Assembly: GCF_016428855.1 (NCBI RefSeq)
Contig: NZ_JAELTN010000001.1
Location: 124,001 to 188,000 of the forward strand
Source of the DNA: Pedobacter sp. ASV28
GTDB taxonomy: Bacteria; Bacteroidota; Bacteroidia; Sphingobacteriales; Sphingobacteriaceae
DNA: 64,000 bases
Direction of reading: 5' to 3'
The notes below the pieces were generated by a model. That model had not been told where the DNA came from and searched no databases. It saw nothing but the letters and a program-made list of their open reading frames with translations. The stretch's first letter is position 1. Every line of letters starts with the position of its first letter. Shown piece by piece: positions 1 to 7,710 of the stretch. The position numbers and the translations under genes were made by a program.

Positions 1-686
1 ATGGCAAGCACGAAGGAACTTTTAGGTACGAGATCGGCAACAGTAACCTTAAACAGGAAACCAGTCTACAGTTTGACTTGGGACTTGAATACCGTGCCGA
101 GAATGTTACGCTTGGATTAAATGCCTACAGCAATAAGATTTACGATTACATCTATTTGAGCAATCAAAATAACGAAACCATCACTGCCACAGATCATGAT
201 GGCAATACGGAAGTACTGCCCGTATATCGTTTCTTACAAACAGATGCCAAGCTTATTGGAGGAGAGGCCTCTGTCGATTTTCATTTAATTAAAGCCTTGC
301 ACTTCGAAAACACATTTGCTTATGTAAGGGGAACCAATCAGGCCACCAATTCCCCATTACCCTTCATCCCGGCAGCAAGTTTAAATAATGAGATGCGTTT
401 TGAACCTAGCATTAAAGGTTTAAACGATAGTTTCATCAAAGTAGGGCTCACCAATGTTTTTAAGCAAGATAGATTTGACAGCTTTGAAACAGAAACAGAT
501 GGGTATACCTTATTGGATGCCGGTATTGGCACCTCTTTTAAAACCAAAAAAGGAAAATTGAATATTTGGGTTACAGGCCAAAACCTAACCAACAAACTTT
601 ATTACAATCATTTAAGCCGTTACAAATTAGCTGGCATTTATAATCCAGGACGTAATGTAAGTTTCGGCATAAGTGTGCCGTTGTAA
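1..686 (+). CDS. TonB-dependent receptor, C-terminal part (5' end outside window)
   Basis: The frame is open from base 3 to a TAA at 684-686, so this is the last about 227 codons of a longer gene. The protein shows alternating aromatic/polar beta-strand blocks of an outer-membrane barrel (NLKQETSLQFDLGLEYR, a domain of TonB receptor ends) and finishes with a strand ending FGISVPL, typical of a barrel C-terminus recognised by the BAM machinery. It would import a ligand, possibly a siderophore or cobalamin, across the outer membrane using TonB energy; the ligand cannot be read from this end. The plug domain and start are upstream of the window. A repeat cluster and a terminator follow. Confidence 0.85.
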   Translation, partial: GKHEGTFRYEIGNSNLKQETSLQFDLGLEYRAENVTLGLNAYSNKIYDYIYLSNQNNETITATDHDGNTEVLPVYRFLQTDAKLIGGEASVDFHLIKALHFENTFAYVRGTNQATNSPLPFIPAASLNNEMRFEPSIKGLNDSFIKVGLTNVFKQDRFDSFETETDGYTLLDAGIGTSFKTKKGKLNIWVTGQNLTNKLYYNHLSRYKLAGIYNPGRNVSFGISVPL

Positions 687-698
687 CCTTTCCTAAAC

Positions 699-803
699 GT
701 CATTTCGATTGGAGCGTAGTAGACTTACGAAGTTTTCAAACGGCGAAGCCCTCAACTTTACCATAAAAAACAACAACTAACAAAAGTTAAACTTCGTAAG
801 TCT
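699..803. repeat. Long palindromic dispersed repeat with GTCATTTCGA leader
   Basis: The segment begins GTCATTTCGATTGGAGCGTA and continues into a palindromic element whose arms are AGACTTACGAAGTTT (721-735) and AAACTTCGTAAGTCT (789-803), 15/15 paired, enclosing a 53 bp centre. The same element, centre included, occurs in opposite orientation at 25412-25495, and centre-less forms occur at 18649-18683 and 57066-57100. Confidence 0.85.
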
Positions 804-810
804 TAAAGAA

Positions 811-906
811 TTTATTCGTCATCCCTAACTTGATTGGGTATCCTAAAGCGAAAAAAGCAAAATATTACGTGTTAAGATGCCCGCCTATGCGGGAATGACG
901 AATAAA
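811..906. repeat. Dispersed inverted repeat, GTCATCCC/GGGAATGAC type
   Basis: The left arm TTTATTCGTCATCCC (811-825) and right arm GGGAATGACGAATAAA (891-906) pair almost perfectly around about 65 bp. This belongs to the intergenic GTCATTCC-type repeats also seen near 3925, 54934, 56719 and 58708. It contains no gene. Confidence 0.7.
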
Positions 907-921
907 AAAATGCTGCAGTAA

Positions 922-957
922 AAAAGCCCTTCATATATACATGAAGGGCTTTTCTTA
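922..957. terminator. Intrinsic terminator, usable in both directions
   Basis: AAAAGCCCTTCAT pairs with ATGAAGGGCTTTT across a short AT loop and is followed by T-rich sequence. It ends the receptor transcript and insulates the ABC operon that follows. Confidence 0.85.
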
Positions 958-1009
958 TTCATCCCAGTCCATTCTCATTAAAATCATTTTTAAAAAACTT
1001 CTACAAAAA

Positions 1010-1040
1010 TTTGGAAGTTAAAATATTAGCACTACTTTAG
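1010..1040 (+). promoter_or_regulatory. Bacteroidota promoter of the ABC/GntR operon
   Basis: TTTG at 1010-1013 (-33 element) and TACTTTAG at 1033-1040 (one mismatch to TAnnTTTG) are separated by 19 bp, the spacing expected for the primary sigma factor of this phylum. The inferred transcription start near 1045-1048 lies inside the adjacent palindrome. Confidence 0.6.
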
Positions 1041-1064
1041 TGTATTATTTAACTAATACACTAA
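1037..1064. promoter_or_regulatory. Perfect palindromic operator, probably for the GntR/YtrA-type regulator of this operon
   Basis: The arms TTAGTGTATTA (1037-1047) and TAATACACTAA (1054-1064) are perfect inverted repeats around TTTAAC. The palindrome overlaps the -7 box and ends one base before the ATG at 1066, so a bound dimer would block initiation. Palindromes with GT...AC edges suit GntR-family dimers. The link to the regulator at 2688 is inference from operon context. Confidence 0.7.
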
Positions 1065-1065
1065 T

Positions 1066-1893
1066 ATGATAAAGATAGACAATCTAAATTTTAGCTATAG
1101 CAAGCATAGGGTTCTTTTTAAGAATATCAGCATGCAATTAAGCAATGGTCATATCTATGGACTATTGGGCAAGAATGGTGCAGGAAAATCCACCTTGTTG
1201 AAAAACCTAGCTGGTTTGGTATATGCGCAGAGCGGAAAAATTGATGTACTGGGCTTCGATCCAGCTGACAGACAACCTGCGATGCTACAACAGCTCTGTT
1301 TTATACCAGAAGAATTTCATTTGCCCGCCATTAAAATAGATAGTTATGTAAAAGCCAATGCCCCTTTCTATCCAAATTTTAACCATCAGTATTTTGCAGA
1401 CTTATTGAAAGAGTTTGACATCCCTGTTGCGCAGAAACTGATTGACATGAGTTATGGGCAGAAGAAAAAAGTAATTATCTCCTTTGGCTTGGCTACAAAT
1501 GCCAAATTGGTAATCATGGACGAACCCACTAATGGTTTGGATATTCCTTCGAAAGCGCAGTTCCGCAAAATCATGGCATCGGCCTTAACCGAAGATAGGT
1601 GCATCATTATCTCTACCCATCAAGTACGTGATTTGGATAATCTTATCGATACCGTTATTATGTTAGATGAAAACAAAATTGCCCTAAAAGCATCGGTGGA
1701 GGAGATTACGAATAAACTTTGCTTCAAACGCTTAAAAGAAATTGATGAAACTGTGATTTATGCCGAACCTTCTTTGGCAGGTTACCACGCCGTTTTGGCC
1801 AATTATCATCAAGAAGATAGCAAGCTAGATATGGAACTGCTTTTCAATGCCGTTTTGGCAGAAAAAAATAAACTGAAACCCATTTTTAACTAA
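1066..1893 (+). CDS. ABC transporter ATP-binding protein
   Basis: This 275-residue nucleotide-binding subunit has Walker A GLLGKNGAGKST near residues 33-44, an ABC signature read as MSYGQKKK, Walker B LVIMDEPT and a switch histidine in IISTHQ. The degenerate signature (SYGQ instead of LSGGQ) is common in GntR/YtrA-associated exporters. It is followed after 6 bp by the permease and then by the regulator, so it should power efflux of an antibiotic-like or lipid substrate. The ATG lies one base after the palindromic operator, which leaves no room for a conventional ribosome-binding site. Confidence 0.9.
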   Translation: MIKIDNLNFSYSKHRVLFKNISMQLSNGHIYGLLGKNGAGKSTLLKNLAGLVYAQSGKIDVLGFDPADRQPAMLQQLCFIPEEFHLPAIKIDSYVKANAPFYPNFNHQYFADLLKEFDIPVAQKLIDMSYGQKKKVIISFGLATNAKLVIMDEPTNGLDIPSKAQFRKIMASALTEDRCIIISTHQVRDLDNLIDTVIMLDENKIALKASVEEITNKLCFKRLKEIDETVIYAEPSLAGYHAVLANYHQEDSKLDMELLFNAVLAEKNKLKPIFN

Positions 1894-1899
1894 ACAGAC

Positions 1900-2670
1900 A
1901 TGAACAATACTTTTAACCTACATAGATTTAACTTGTTGCTTAAAAGGCAATGGTTAGAATTTGGAAAAATTTTCCTGATTACTTTAGTGGTGGCAGTCGG
2001 CGTTTTTGTTGCCTTCTACGGTTTTACATTATTCCCTTTAGAAGGCCCAATTTCTGCCCGACGTCTTAATTTTAGAGAACCTCTTTTCATTGGTTTTGGT
2101 TTCCTTTTCATTAGCGTTATTGCAAGTTCCTATTTTGCACATTTAGGGCAAAAATCCAAAGCCGTAATTGACTTAATGATACCCGCATCAACTTTTGAAA
2201 AGTTTTTAACGGGAGTTTTCTTTACCTCGATCTTATCTATACTAAGCTTTATACTGTTATTTTCTGTTACTGATTGGGCATTTATTACCTATATCCAAGC
2301 TCAGTTCAAAACCGTAAGCAGTGATCATACAGAACCCATTGCTTATTTCTTTACTAAAAATAAGGTTAGTGCTTTTGCCCCACTTTATATTGTACCATTT
2401 ACAGTTACCAGTATATTTTTATTAGGTTCCATCTATTTTAATAGGTTTCATTATATCAAAACGGCCATTTCGGTGATGATATTTTCTGGGATTTGGTCTT
2501 ATATTGTAGTAAAAGCAACAGAAAAACTATTGGCCGGAAAAATGCCGATTAACAACACTGGCAATAATGGTAAAAATAGCATGGAATGGTTAATATTTGC
2601 CATTCTATCTGCACTTACGCTTGTTGTTTGGGTCATTACCTACGTCCGCCTAAAAGAAAAAGAGGTTTAA
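1900..2670 (+). CDS. ABC transporter permease, GntR-linked type
   Basis: This 256-residue protein has about six hydrophobic segments (for example around residues 22-45, 65-85, 105-125, 160-180, 185-205 and 230-250) and no recognised enzymatic motif. It sits between the ATPase (6 bp upstream) and the GntR regulator (17 bp downstream). By position it is the membrane half of the exporter. The substrate is not evident from sequence. Confidence 0.75.
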   Translation: MNNTFNLHRFNLLLKRQWLEFGKIFLITLVVAVGVFVAFYGFTLFPLEGPISARRLNFREPLFIGFGFLFISVIASSYFAHLGQKSKAVIDLMIPASTFEKFLTGVFFTSILSILSFILLFSVTDWAFITYIQAQFKTVSSDHTEPIAYFFTKNKVSAFAPLYIVPFTVTSIFLLGSIYFNRFHYIKTAISVMIFSGIWSYIVVKATEKLLAGKMPINNTGNNGKNSMEWLIFAILSALTLVVWVITYVRLKEKEV

Positions 2671-2687
2671 ATTTAACTACGAGAAAC

Positions 2688-3056
2688 ATGGAATTTAGAG
2701 ATAATAAAGCAATATATCTTCAGATTGCCGAGTATGTTTGCGAACATATTCTATTGGAAAAATGGCAATCTGATCATAAAATCCCATCGGTTAGGGAATT
2801 GGCTGTAGCACTAGAGGTAAACCCAAATACAGTAATGCGGACCTATGAGCTACTACAAAACAAAAACATCATCAACAACAAGAGAGGTATAGGCTTTTTT
2901 GTAGCCGATGAGGCAATTGCGAACATTAAAAGTTACCGAAAAGCTCAATTTATGGATGAAGAATTGCCACCAGTTTTTAGGAACATCTATTTATTGAACA
3001 TCGATTTTGAAGAATTGCAAACTCGATACAACACTTTTGTTAAAGAAAATTTTTAA
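2688..3056 (+). CDS. GntR family transcriptional regulator, YtrA-like
   Basis: A 122-residue protein starting MEFRDNKAIYLQIAEYV. Residues about 10-75 form a winged helix of the GntR class, with the diagnostic KIPSVRELAVALEVNPNTVMRTYELL stretch followed by the wing. The C-terminal part is only about 45 residues, as in the YtrA subfamily, which lacks a large ligand domain. A longer reading frame opens upstream, but it overlaps the permease, so ATG 2688 is preferred. It probably represses its own operon through the palindrome at 1037-1064. Confidence 0.88.
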   Translation: MEFRDNKAIYLQIAEYVCEHILLEKWQSDHKIPSVRELAVALEVNPNTVMRTYELLQNKNIINNKRGIGFFVADEAIANIKSYRKAQFMDEELPPVFRNIYLLNIDFEELQTRYNTFVKENF

Positions 3057-3067
3057 TACTTGAACTC

Positions 3068-3907
3068 ATGAAAACCAGTAATAAATTATTAATTGCTTTT
3101 GCTGCTGCACTTATTATCGTACCCATTTTGAGTATGGTGTATGTTTCTAAGGCATTTTATACAGGCGCAAAAGATTGGTCTGAACTTGCCAAACAAAATG
3201 ACAGCTTCGCTGCGGTATCAGAAAATATGGACCCGATATCTTTAAATAAGTTTAGTGCCATTAACATTGCCAACGGAAAAGAAGTGCGCTTCTATATCCG
3301 TTTGATAAAGGACAATAAGTTTGGCGTTAAAATAAATAAAGACGATAAAAACTTCATTAAATTTGATATTGATCCACAAGGGCAATTGCAAATTGAACTC
3401 CTTGATAAAAAAGGCAGAAATGATTATATCAGCTTGTTCATTTACACCCCAACTGCAAAAGCTTTAAATGTGGCCAACGCAAGCGGTATAGAACTAAATG
3501 CTAAAACAGATTCTTTGTCGGTCATTCTTAAAAAAGTGAAAGATGTATCGTTTAACAGTGCTTCTGCAATTACTAGATTAAGTATCACTGCCGAAGATGG
3601 AAATAACATCAATATGGAGAAAGAAATCGCCAAATTTTTAACCCTTAAACTTACCAATACAAATTTTTTAAGTGAGTGGGCCTCCTACCAGGATTTGAAT
3701 ATCGAGACGGCCGGTAAAACAGCCATCACCATAAAAGGAGATCATCGTGGAGAAAAGGAATATAGCATACAAAATTTGACCCTGCATACAACAGACAAAG
3801 CCATGGTGAAATTTGAGGACATTAAAATTAAGAGCGCAACAGGAGCGCTATCCGATCAGACCATGGTACAAATGCCCGCAATCAACTTAAAGCAAATGTT
3901 GAGATAG
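3068..3907 (+). CDS. Exported or membrane-anchored protein with DUF2807-like beta-helix
   Basis: A 279-residue protein with one N-terminal hydrophobic segment (residues about 7-28), then a body of short regular beta strands with repeated patterns such as SLFIYTPTAKALNVANASGIEL and LTLKLTNTN. This resembles the DUF2807 putative head-domain fold common in Bacteroidota next to YtrA-type exporter operons. It starts 12 bp after the regulator and so is probably the last gene of the operon. A cell-envelope location is inferred; the biochemical function is unknown. Confidence 0.65.
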   Translation: MKTSNKLLIAFAAALIIVPILSMVYVSKAFYTGAKDWSELAKQNDSFAAVSENMDPISLNKFSAINIANGKEVRFYIRLIKDNKFGVKINKDDKNFIKFDIDPQGQLQIELLDKKGRNDYISLFIYTPTAKALNVANASGIELNAKTDSLSVILKKVKDVSFNSASAITRLSITAEDGNNINMEKEIAKFLTLKLTNTNFLSEWASYQDLNIETAGKTAITIKGDHRGEKEYSIQNLTLHTTDKAMVKFEDIKIKSATGALSDQTMVQMPAINLKQMLR

Positions 3908-3924
3908 AATATACAATATCCCAC

Positions 3925-3993
3925 TTGTCATTCTGAGTGCAACGAAGAGTTTGATATAGTTTCAACAGATTCCTCGTAAACTCGGAATGACAA
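3925..3993. repeat. Dispersed inverted repeat, TTGTCATTCTGAG type
   Basis: TTGTCATTCTGAGT (3925-3938) pairs with ACTCGGAATGACAA (3980-3993), with one mismatch. It lies between the convergent ABC operon and hutH and could fold in either transcript. Confidence 0.75.
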
Positions 3994-4085
3994 TAAAGTC
4001 TACCTTATCAAACTGATTTACTACTATAAATCTACAACCTTATGATTTTTATTATCCTAGTCATTATAATTATTTGCCAATCTTG

Positions 4086-5576
4086 TTAATTGGGTTGGGC
4101 TCTATTCATAAATTGAACAGCAGATTTTATATCATTTGCCAACAATCTATCGGCATCATTAAAACTGACCACTTTTCTAAAGTTCCCCAACAGGGCTTCA
4201 ATTTTGGGAGACGATTTCAAGGGTCTTCTCAATTCCAAAGCTTGGGTGGCGGTAATCAATTCTATGGCCAAAATACGCTCCACATTTTCTACCACCCGCA
4301 AGCATTTGGTAGCTGCATTAGCACCCATGCTCACATGGTCTTCTTGTCCGTTGCTACTGACTATGCTATCTACCGATGCAGGCGTGCACAACTGCTTATT
4401 TTCACTGGCTATAGAAGCAGCGGTATATTGCGTAATCATCAATCCAGAATTTAAACCAGCATTTTTTATCAAAAATGGGGGTAAGCCTTTTGTGCCCGAA
4501 ATCAACTGAAAAGTTCTTCTTTCTGAAATGGAGCCAATTTCGGCCAATGCAATGCAAAGAAAATCTAAGGTTAAGGCCAAAGGTTGCCCATGGAAATTTC
4601 CGGCAGAAATGATCAGGTCTTCATCAGGAAAAACATTAGGATTGTCGGTAACGGAGTTGATTTCCGTTTCAAAAACAGATTGGATATAGTGGATACTATC
4701 CTTACTTGCGCCATGAACTTGTGGCACGCAACGGAATGAATAGGGATCTTGCGTCTGCTTGCCTGCCTGCATAATCAATTCGCTTCCTTGCAACCAGTTT
4801 TTAATATTTTCTGCCGTTTGCAATTGCCCTTTGTGTGGACGAATAACATGGCTAAGATTTAAAAATGGGTCCATACGGCAGTCAAATGCATCGATGGCAA
4901 TTGCCGCAATGGCATCGGCCCAGTCCAGTAAGTGCCGGGATTTTAACAAACAATGTACGCCATAGGCACTCATAAACTGCGTACCATTAATTAGGGCCAG
5001 GCCTTCTTTGCTTTGCAATGTCAAAGCTTTCCAATCTAATTTTAAGTACAGATGGGCCGTACTTAACTTATCTCCCTTATACCAAACCTCTCCTTCTCCA
5101 ATCAAGGGCAAAGCCAGATGCGCCAAGGGAGCCAAATCACCAGAAGCCCCTAAAGAACCTTGTGTATATACTACGGGTAAAATATCAAGATTATAAAAAT
5201 CTATCAACCTTTGCACCGTAGCTAGTGCGATAGCTGAATGCCCATAACTTAAGGATTGTATCTTTAGTAAAAGCATGAGCCTAATGATAGATTTTGGCAC
5301 TTCTTCTCCCGTACCACAAGCGTGAGATAACAGCAGGTTGTGCTGTAACTGCGTTAGTTTATCTGCTTCAACCTTTACATTTTGCAAATAGCCAAAACCA
5401 GTATTGATGCCGTAAATCGGCTCCTCAGTTCTACTTAGTTTTTCATAAAGGTAATTGCGGCATTTGATAATTCTTTCCGTAGCTGCTGCCGAAAGTGCTA
5501 TAGTTTGTTTAGATTGAATAATTTCTTGTATAGCAGCAATAGTTAGCCTATTAACGCCTATTTCATAAACGGTCAT
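4086..5576 (-). CDS. hutH: Histidine ammonia-lyase
   Basis: This 496-residue member of the aromatic amino acid lyase family converts L-histidine to trans-urocanate and ammonia. The MIO-forming Ala144-Ser145-Gly146 triad lies in GSLGASGDLAPLAH, and the catalytic tyrosine is in YGINTGFG (Tyr55). Length matches bacterial HutH. SHACGTG near residue 84 fits HAL rather than plant PAL, although tyrosine lyase activity cannot be excluded by eye. No hutU, hutI or hutG lies nearby, so it is an orphan here. A TACTTTTG -7 box lies 20 bp upstream of the start. Confidence 0.92.
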   Translation of the reverse strand: MTVYEIGVNRLTIAAIQEIIQSKQTIALSAAATERIIKCRNYLYEKLSRTEEPIYGINTGFGYLQNVKVEADKLTQLQHNLLLSHACGTGEEVPKSIIRLMLLLKIQSLSYGHSAIALATVQRLIDFYNLDILPVVYTQGSLGASGDLAPLAHLALPLIGEGEVWYKGDKLSTAHLYLKLDWKALTLQSKEGLALINGTQFMSAYGVHCLLKSRHLLDWADAIAAIAIDAFDCRMDPFLNLSHVIRPHKGQLQTAENIKNWLQGSELIMQAGKQTQDPYSFRCVPQVHGASKDSIHYIQSVFETEINSVTDNPNVFPDEDLIISAGNFHGQPLALTLDFLCIALAEIGSISERRTFQLISGTKGLPPFLIKNAGLNSGLMITQYTAASIASENKQLCTPASVDSIVSSNGQEDHVSMGANAATKCLRVVENVERILAIELITATQALELRRPLKSSPKIEALLGNFRKVVSFNDADRLLANDIKSAVQFMNRAQPN

Positions 5577-5596
5577 ATTGAGTTCATTTGGTTGCC

Positions 5597-5604
5597 CAAA
5601 AGTA
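5597..5604 (-). promoter_or_regulatory. -7 box TACTTTTG for hutH
   Basis: The minus strand reads TACTTTTG, a perfect TAnnTTTG match, 20 bp before the hutH ATG. No clear -33 TTTG was found at 19-21 bp spacing. Confidence 0.45.
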
Positions 5605-5653
5605 TAAATAATGATAAATTTAAACTAATTTGTTGTCTTAACGTTTATTCATC

Positions 5654-5898
5654 ATGAACCGTTTATTTCTTTTTGTTCTTGTTTTCCTATATAGTAACCA
5701 CTTATTCGCTCAAAAAACCGACACCTTATCCATCCGCTAGAACAGGTAAGATATGCCTTTCCGGCAAAGTATGTTGCCATACAGGCCGAAGGCTAGGAGC
5801 TGCGGATGGCCTATATGGATGTGAAGCCTAGCTCAAAAATCAAATGGACGTACCGTAGTGTTGCTTCAAGGCAAAAATTTTGGTGGCTATTATTGTAC
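5654..5898 (+). pseudogene. Decayed alpha/beta-hydrolase, N-terminal remnant
   Basis: ATG 5654 opens a signal peptide (MNRLFLFVLVFLYSNHLFAQ) and reaches TAG after 28 codons. The following bases, read with one further stop and a frameshift, give RYAFPAKYVAIQAEG, LRMAYMDVKP and NGRTVVLLQGKNFGGYY. These match the beginning of secreted alpha/beta-hydrolases, where the last part is normally VVLLHGKNFGGYYW before the nucleophile domain. The catalytic Ser, Asp and His regions are absent. Homology stops where a dispersed repeat begins at 5899. Confidence 0.7.
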
Positions 5899-5931
5899 CA
5901 ATTGCTTCATGCCTCGCAATGATGCGTGATG
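5899..5931. repeat. GCAAT-type dispersed repeat at the pseudogene break
   Basis: The plus strand reads CAATTGCTTCATGCCTCGCA then ATGATGCG. Its reverse complement carries CATTGCGAGG..GAAGCAAT, the same motif found at 13185-13216 and 56918-56940. It marks the exact end of recognisable hydrolase homology. Confidence 0.65.
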
Positions 5932-5980
5932 GTTAAAAGAGACCTACTTCCTTTCCTCAACTATATATGCTGCTTTTTGA

Positions 5981-6172
5981 CTAAAAGTTCTGCCATAATG
6001 GTTGATAGCCTTCAATTTCATGTTTCCCTACTGCAAGAGTAGTAGCATAGGCATCATACTCTTGATGTGGCTTTTCCTGTAACCACGCATCGGCTTTTTT
6101 GTAAGTGGGCAGATGCCTATAAGCGTATATAAAGCAAGTCTTACCTGCTTTCCAATATTTCCAATTGGGCAA
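5981..6172 (-). pseudogene. Possible C-terminal fragment of an unknown protein
   Basis: A 63-codon frame overlaps the last 32 bases of the oxidoreductase in another frame and ends GKHEIEGYQPLWQNF. Composition after residue 15 (TYKKADAWLQEKPHQEY) looks protein-like rather than random. There is no room for a full gene and I recognise no family. It may be the tail of a gene lost in the same rearrangement that truncated the hydrolase, or chance. Confidence 0.2.
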
Positions 6173-7160
6173 TAATATCTTCCTCCGTTATCGGATAAGG
6201 CTGATCGAAGACAATCGTTTGATAAACAGCCTCAAATAGCTCACCATAATTACCTTGAGGTGATATCAGCAAAGAGTGTGCCCTACTGCCATCGGCATTT
6301 ACCTGGGTCAACCTACCCGAATCACTTTCTAGTTCTATACCGTAACCAATATCAGTAGGTTTTATGCCCTTTAAAAGCTGTTCTTCCTGTATATCTCCAT
6401 GATTTTTAGAGAAAGCACCCAAAGCACCATTTATCACGAAAGCCGGAGGAATATCTGCGGCCAAAAGTGTAGCAGTTAAATACACGTTTAACTGGTTCGG
6501 ATACGCAAGGTGGATGAAAAAATAATCATCTACCTTACTATGTTGCCTATTACAGGCAAGCACTTTATAGAATTTTTCTGGTTTACCAAACAAGGCTATA
6601 GCTTGATCCAATAAATGAGGCCCCAGGTCATACTGTAGTCCACTAGCTTCGAAAGCGTTATCTTCTTTAAAAGATTTTGGTCCTATTTCATTTCTATACC
6701 TGTCGAAGCGGAAATAAATTTCGGTCAGCTTGCCCAGTTTTCCGCTGGCTATAACTTCTTTGGTGATTTTGAAACCACTATCAAACCGTCTATTCTGATA
6801 GACCAGAGCTTTTTTCCCAACCTTTCTAGCTAGCTCAAATAATGCTGTTGCCTGAGCTACTGTTGCGGTAAAAGGTTTCTCTACCAAAATATGTTTACCT
6901 GCCATCAAGCACTTTTTAGCATACTCGTAGTGGGTATAGTTAGGCGTATTGATAATGATCAGGTCAATATCATCGTTTGCAATCAATTCATCTATGGTAT
7001 TATAGCTAATTATGCCCGGATAATCTATAGCAGCCTGCTTGGTGTGCCGCTCGGTAACTGCTACAAAATTAAATCCATCATTTAAATGAACAAACGGTGC
7101 ATGAAACACTTTTCCAGACATGCCATAAGCCAATAAGCCTACATTGATTTTTGATCTCAT
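6141..7160 (-). CDS. Gfo/Idh/MocA family NAD(P)-dependent oxidoreductase
   Basis: The N-terminal Rossmann fold (GLLAYGMSGKVFHAPF, residues about 7-22) binds NAD(P). EKPFTATVAQA contains the family EKP motif whose lysine serves catalysis, and the C-terminal half is the alpha/beta substrate domain including YDLGPHLLDQA. The 339-residue length is normal for the YdgJ/scyllo-inositol-dehydrogenase-like subgroup. The substrate is probably a sugar or cyclitol but is not determinable here. A TAGCTTTG -7 box lies only 4 bp before the ATG, suggesting a leaderless mRNA. Confidence 0.88.
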   Translation of the reverse strand: MRSKINVGLLAYGMSGKVFHAPFVHLNDGFNFVAVTERHTKQAAIDYPGIISYNTIDELIANDDIDLIIINTPNYTHYEYAKKCLMAGKHILVEKPFTATVAQATALFELARKVGKKALVYQNRRFDSGFKITKEVIASGKLGKLTEIYFRFDRYRNEIGPKSFKEDNAFEASGLQYDLGPHLLDQAIALFGKPEKFYKVLACNRQHSKVDDYFFIHLAYPNQLNVYLTATLLAADIPPAFVINGALGAFSKNHGDIQEEQLLKGIKPTDIGYGIELESDSGRLTQVNADGSRAHSLLISPQGNYGELFEAVYQTIVFDQPYPITEEDIIAQLEILESR

Positions 7161-7164
7161 TGTA

Positions 7165-7172
7165 CAAAGCTA
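7165..7172 (-). promoter_or_regulatory. -7 box TAGCTTTG abutting the oxidoreductase start
   Basis: A perfect TAnnTTTG match on the minus strand lies 4 bp upstream of ATG 7160, leaving essentially no 5' leader. No good -33 box was found. Confidence 0.45.
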
Positions 7173-7252
7173 AGGAAATTAAAACATAGAGCAGAGGGCA
7201 TGGGGCATAGCGCTAGGCAAATCACAATTCGATCTGCTCTATGTTAAATCTG

Positions 7253-7260
7253 TATATTTG
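7253..7260 (+). promoter_or_regulatory. -7 box TATATTTG abutting the start at 7265
   Basis: A perfect TAnnTTTG match ends 4 bp before the ATG, so transcription should begin at or next to the start codon. The -33 element is not obvious. Confidence 0.45.
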
Positions 7261-7264
7261 CATC

Positions 7265-7609
7265 ATGAAACCAGCCGAAATAAATATTAGATGGAAACAA
7301 CTACAAGAAAAAATAGCACAAGAATTCGACTCTGAAGCTCCGGACCTGAAGGTGATATTGTTTCTCATTGGTGTTCAGGAACTAGGTAAAGGCCCTGGAA
7401 AATTCAGTAAGAGACAGAAGGAAGAGCTTATGCATATTGCCACTTGCAGGTTGTTGAGTGAAATGGGCTTTTATGAACTAGAAGCACTCGATCAGGACGG
7501 GTGGCCACATTGGAAATTGGTTAAGCAAATTCCAGCTTATGCTTCATTAGAACAAGAAATGCTTTTAAAATCATTGGCCATTGGTTATTTTGATGATATT
7601 TACGAATAA
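7265..7609 (+). CDS. Conserved hypothetical protein, Bacteroidota small family
   Basis: A 114-residue soluble protein starting MKPAEINIRWKQL. It contains LFLIGVQELGKGPGKFSKRQKEELMHIATCRLLS and a GWPHWK motif, which I recognise as a pattern recurrent in uncharacterised Bacteroidota proteins without a known role. A longer frame begins at 7241, but ATG 7265 is preferred because the -7 box lies between the two. There is no signal peptide or membrane segment. It is monocistronic, divergent from the oxidoreductase, and ends just before a strong terminator. Confidence 0.7.
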   Translation: MKPAEINIRWKQLQEKIAQEFDSEAPDLKVILFLIGVQELGKGPGKFSKRQKEELMHIATCRLLSEMGFYELEALDQDGWPHWKLVKQIPAYASLEQEMLLKSLAIGYFDDIYE

Positions 7610-7646
7610 CCTCATGCTATGAAGTAGCAGTGGCACAATAGAAAAG

Positions 7647-7682
7647 AAGCCCCATGATCAATTGATCATGGGGCTTTCTTTA
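7647..7682. terminator. Strong bidirectional intrinsic terminator
   Basis: A perfect 15+15 palindrome AAGCCCCATGATCAA / TTGATCATGGGGCTT is followed by a T-rich tract. It lies between convergent genes ending at 7609 and 7711. Confidence 0.9.
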
Positions 7683-7710
7683 TGTTTTTATAAGTAGATC
7701 AAACGATAAC

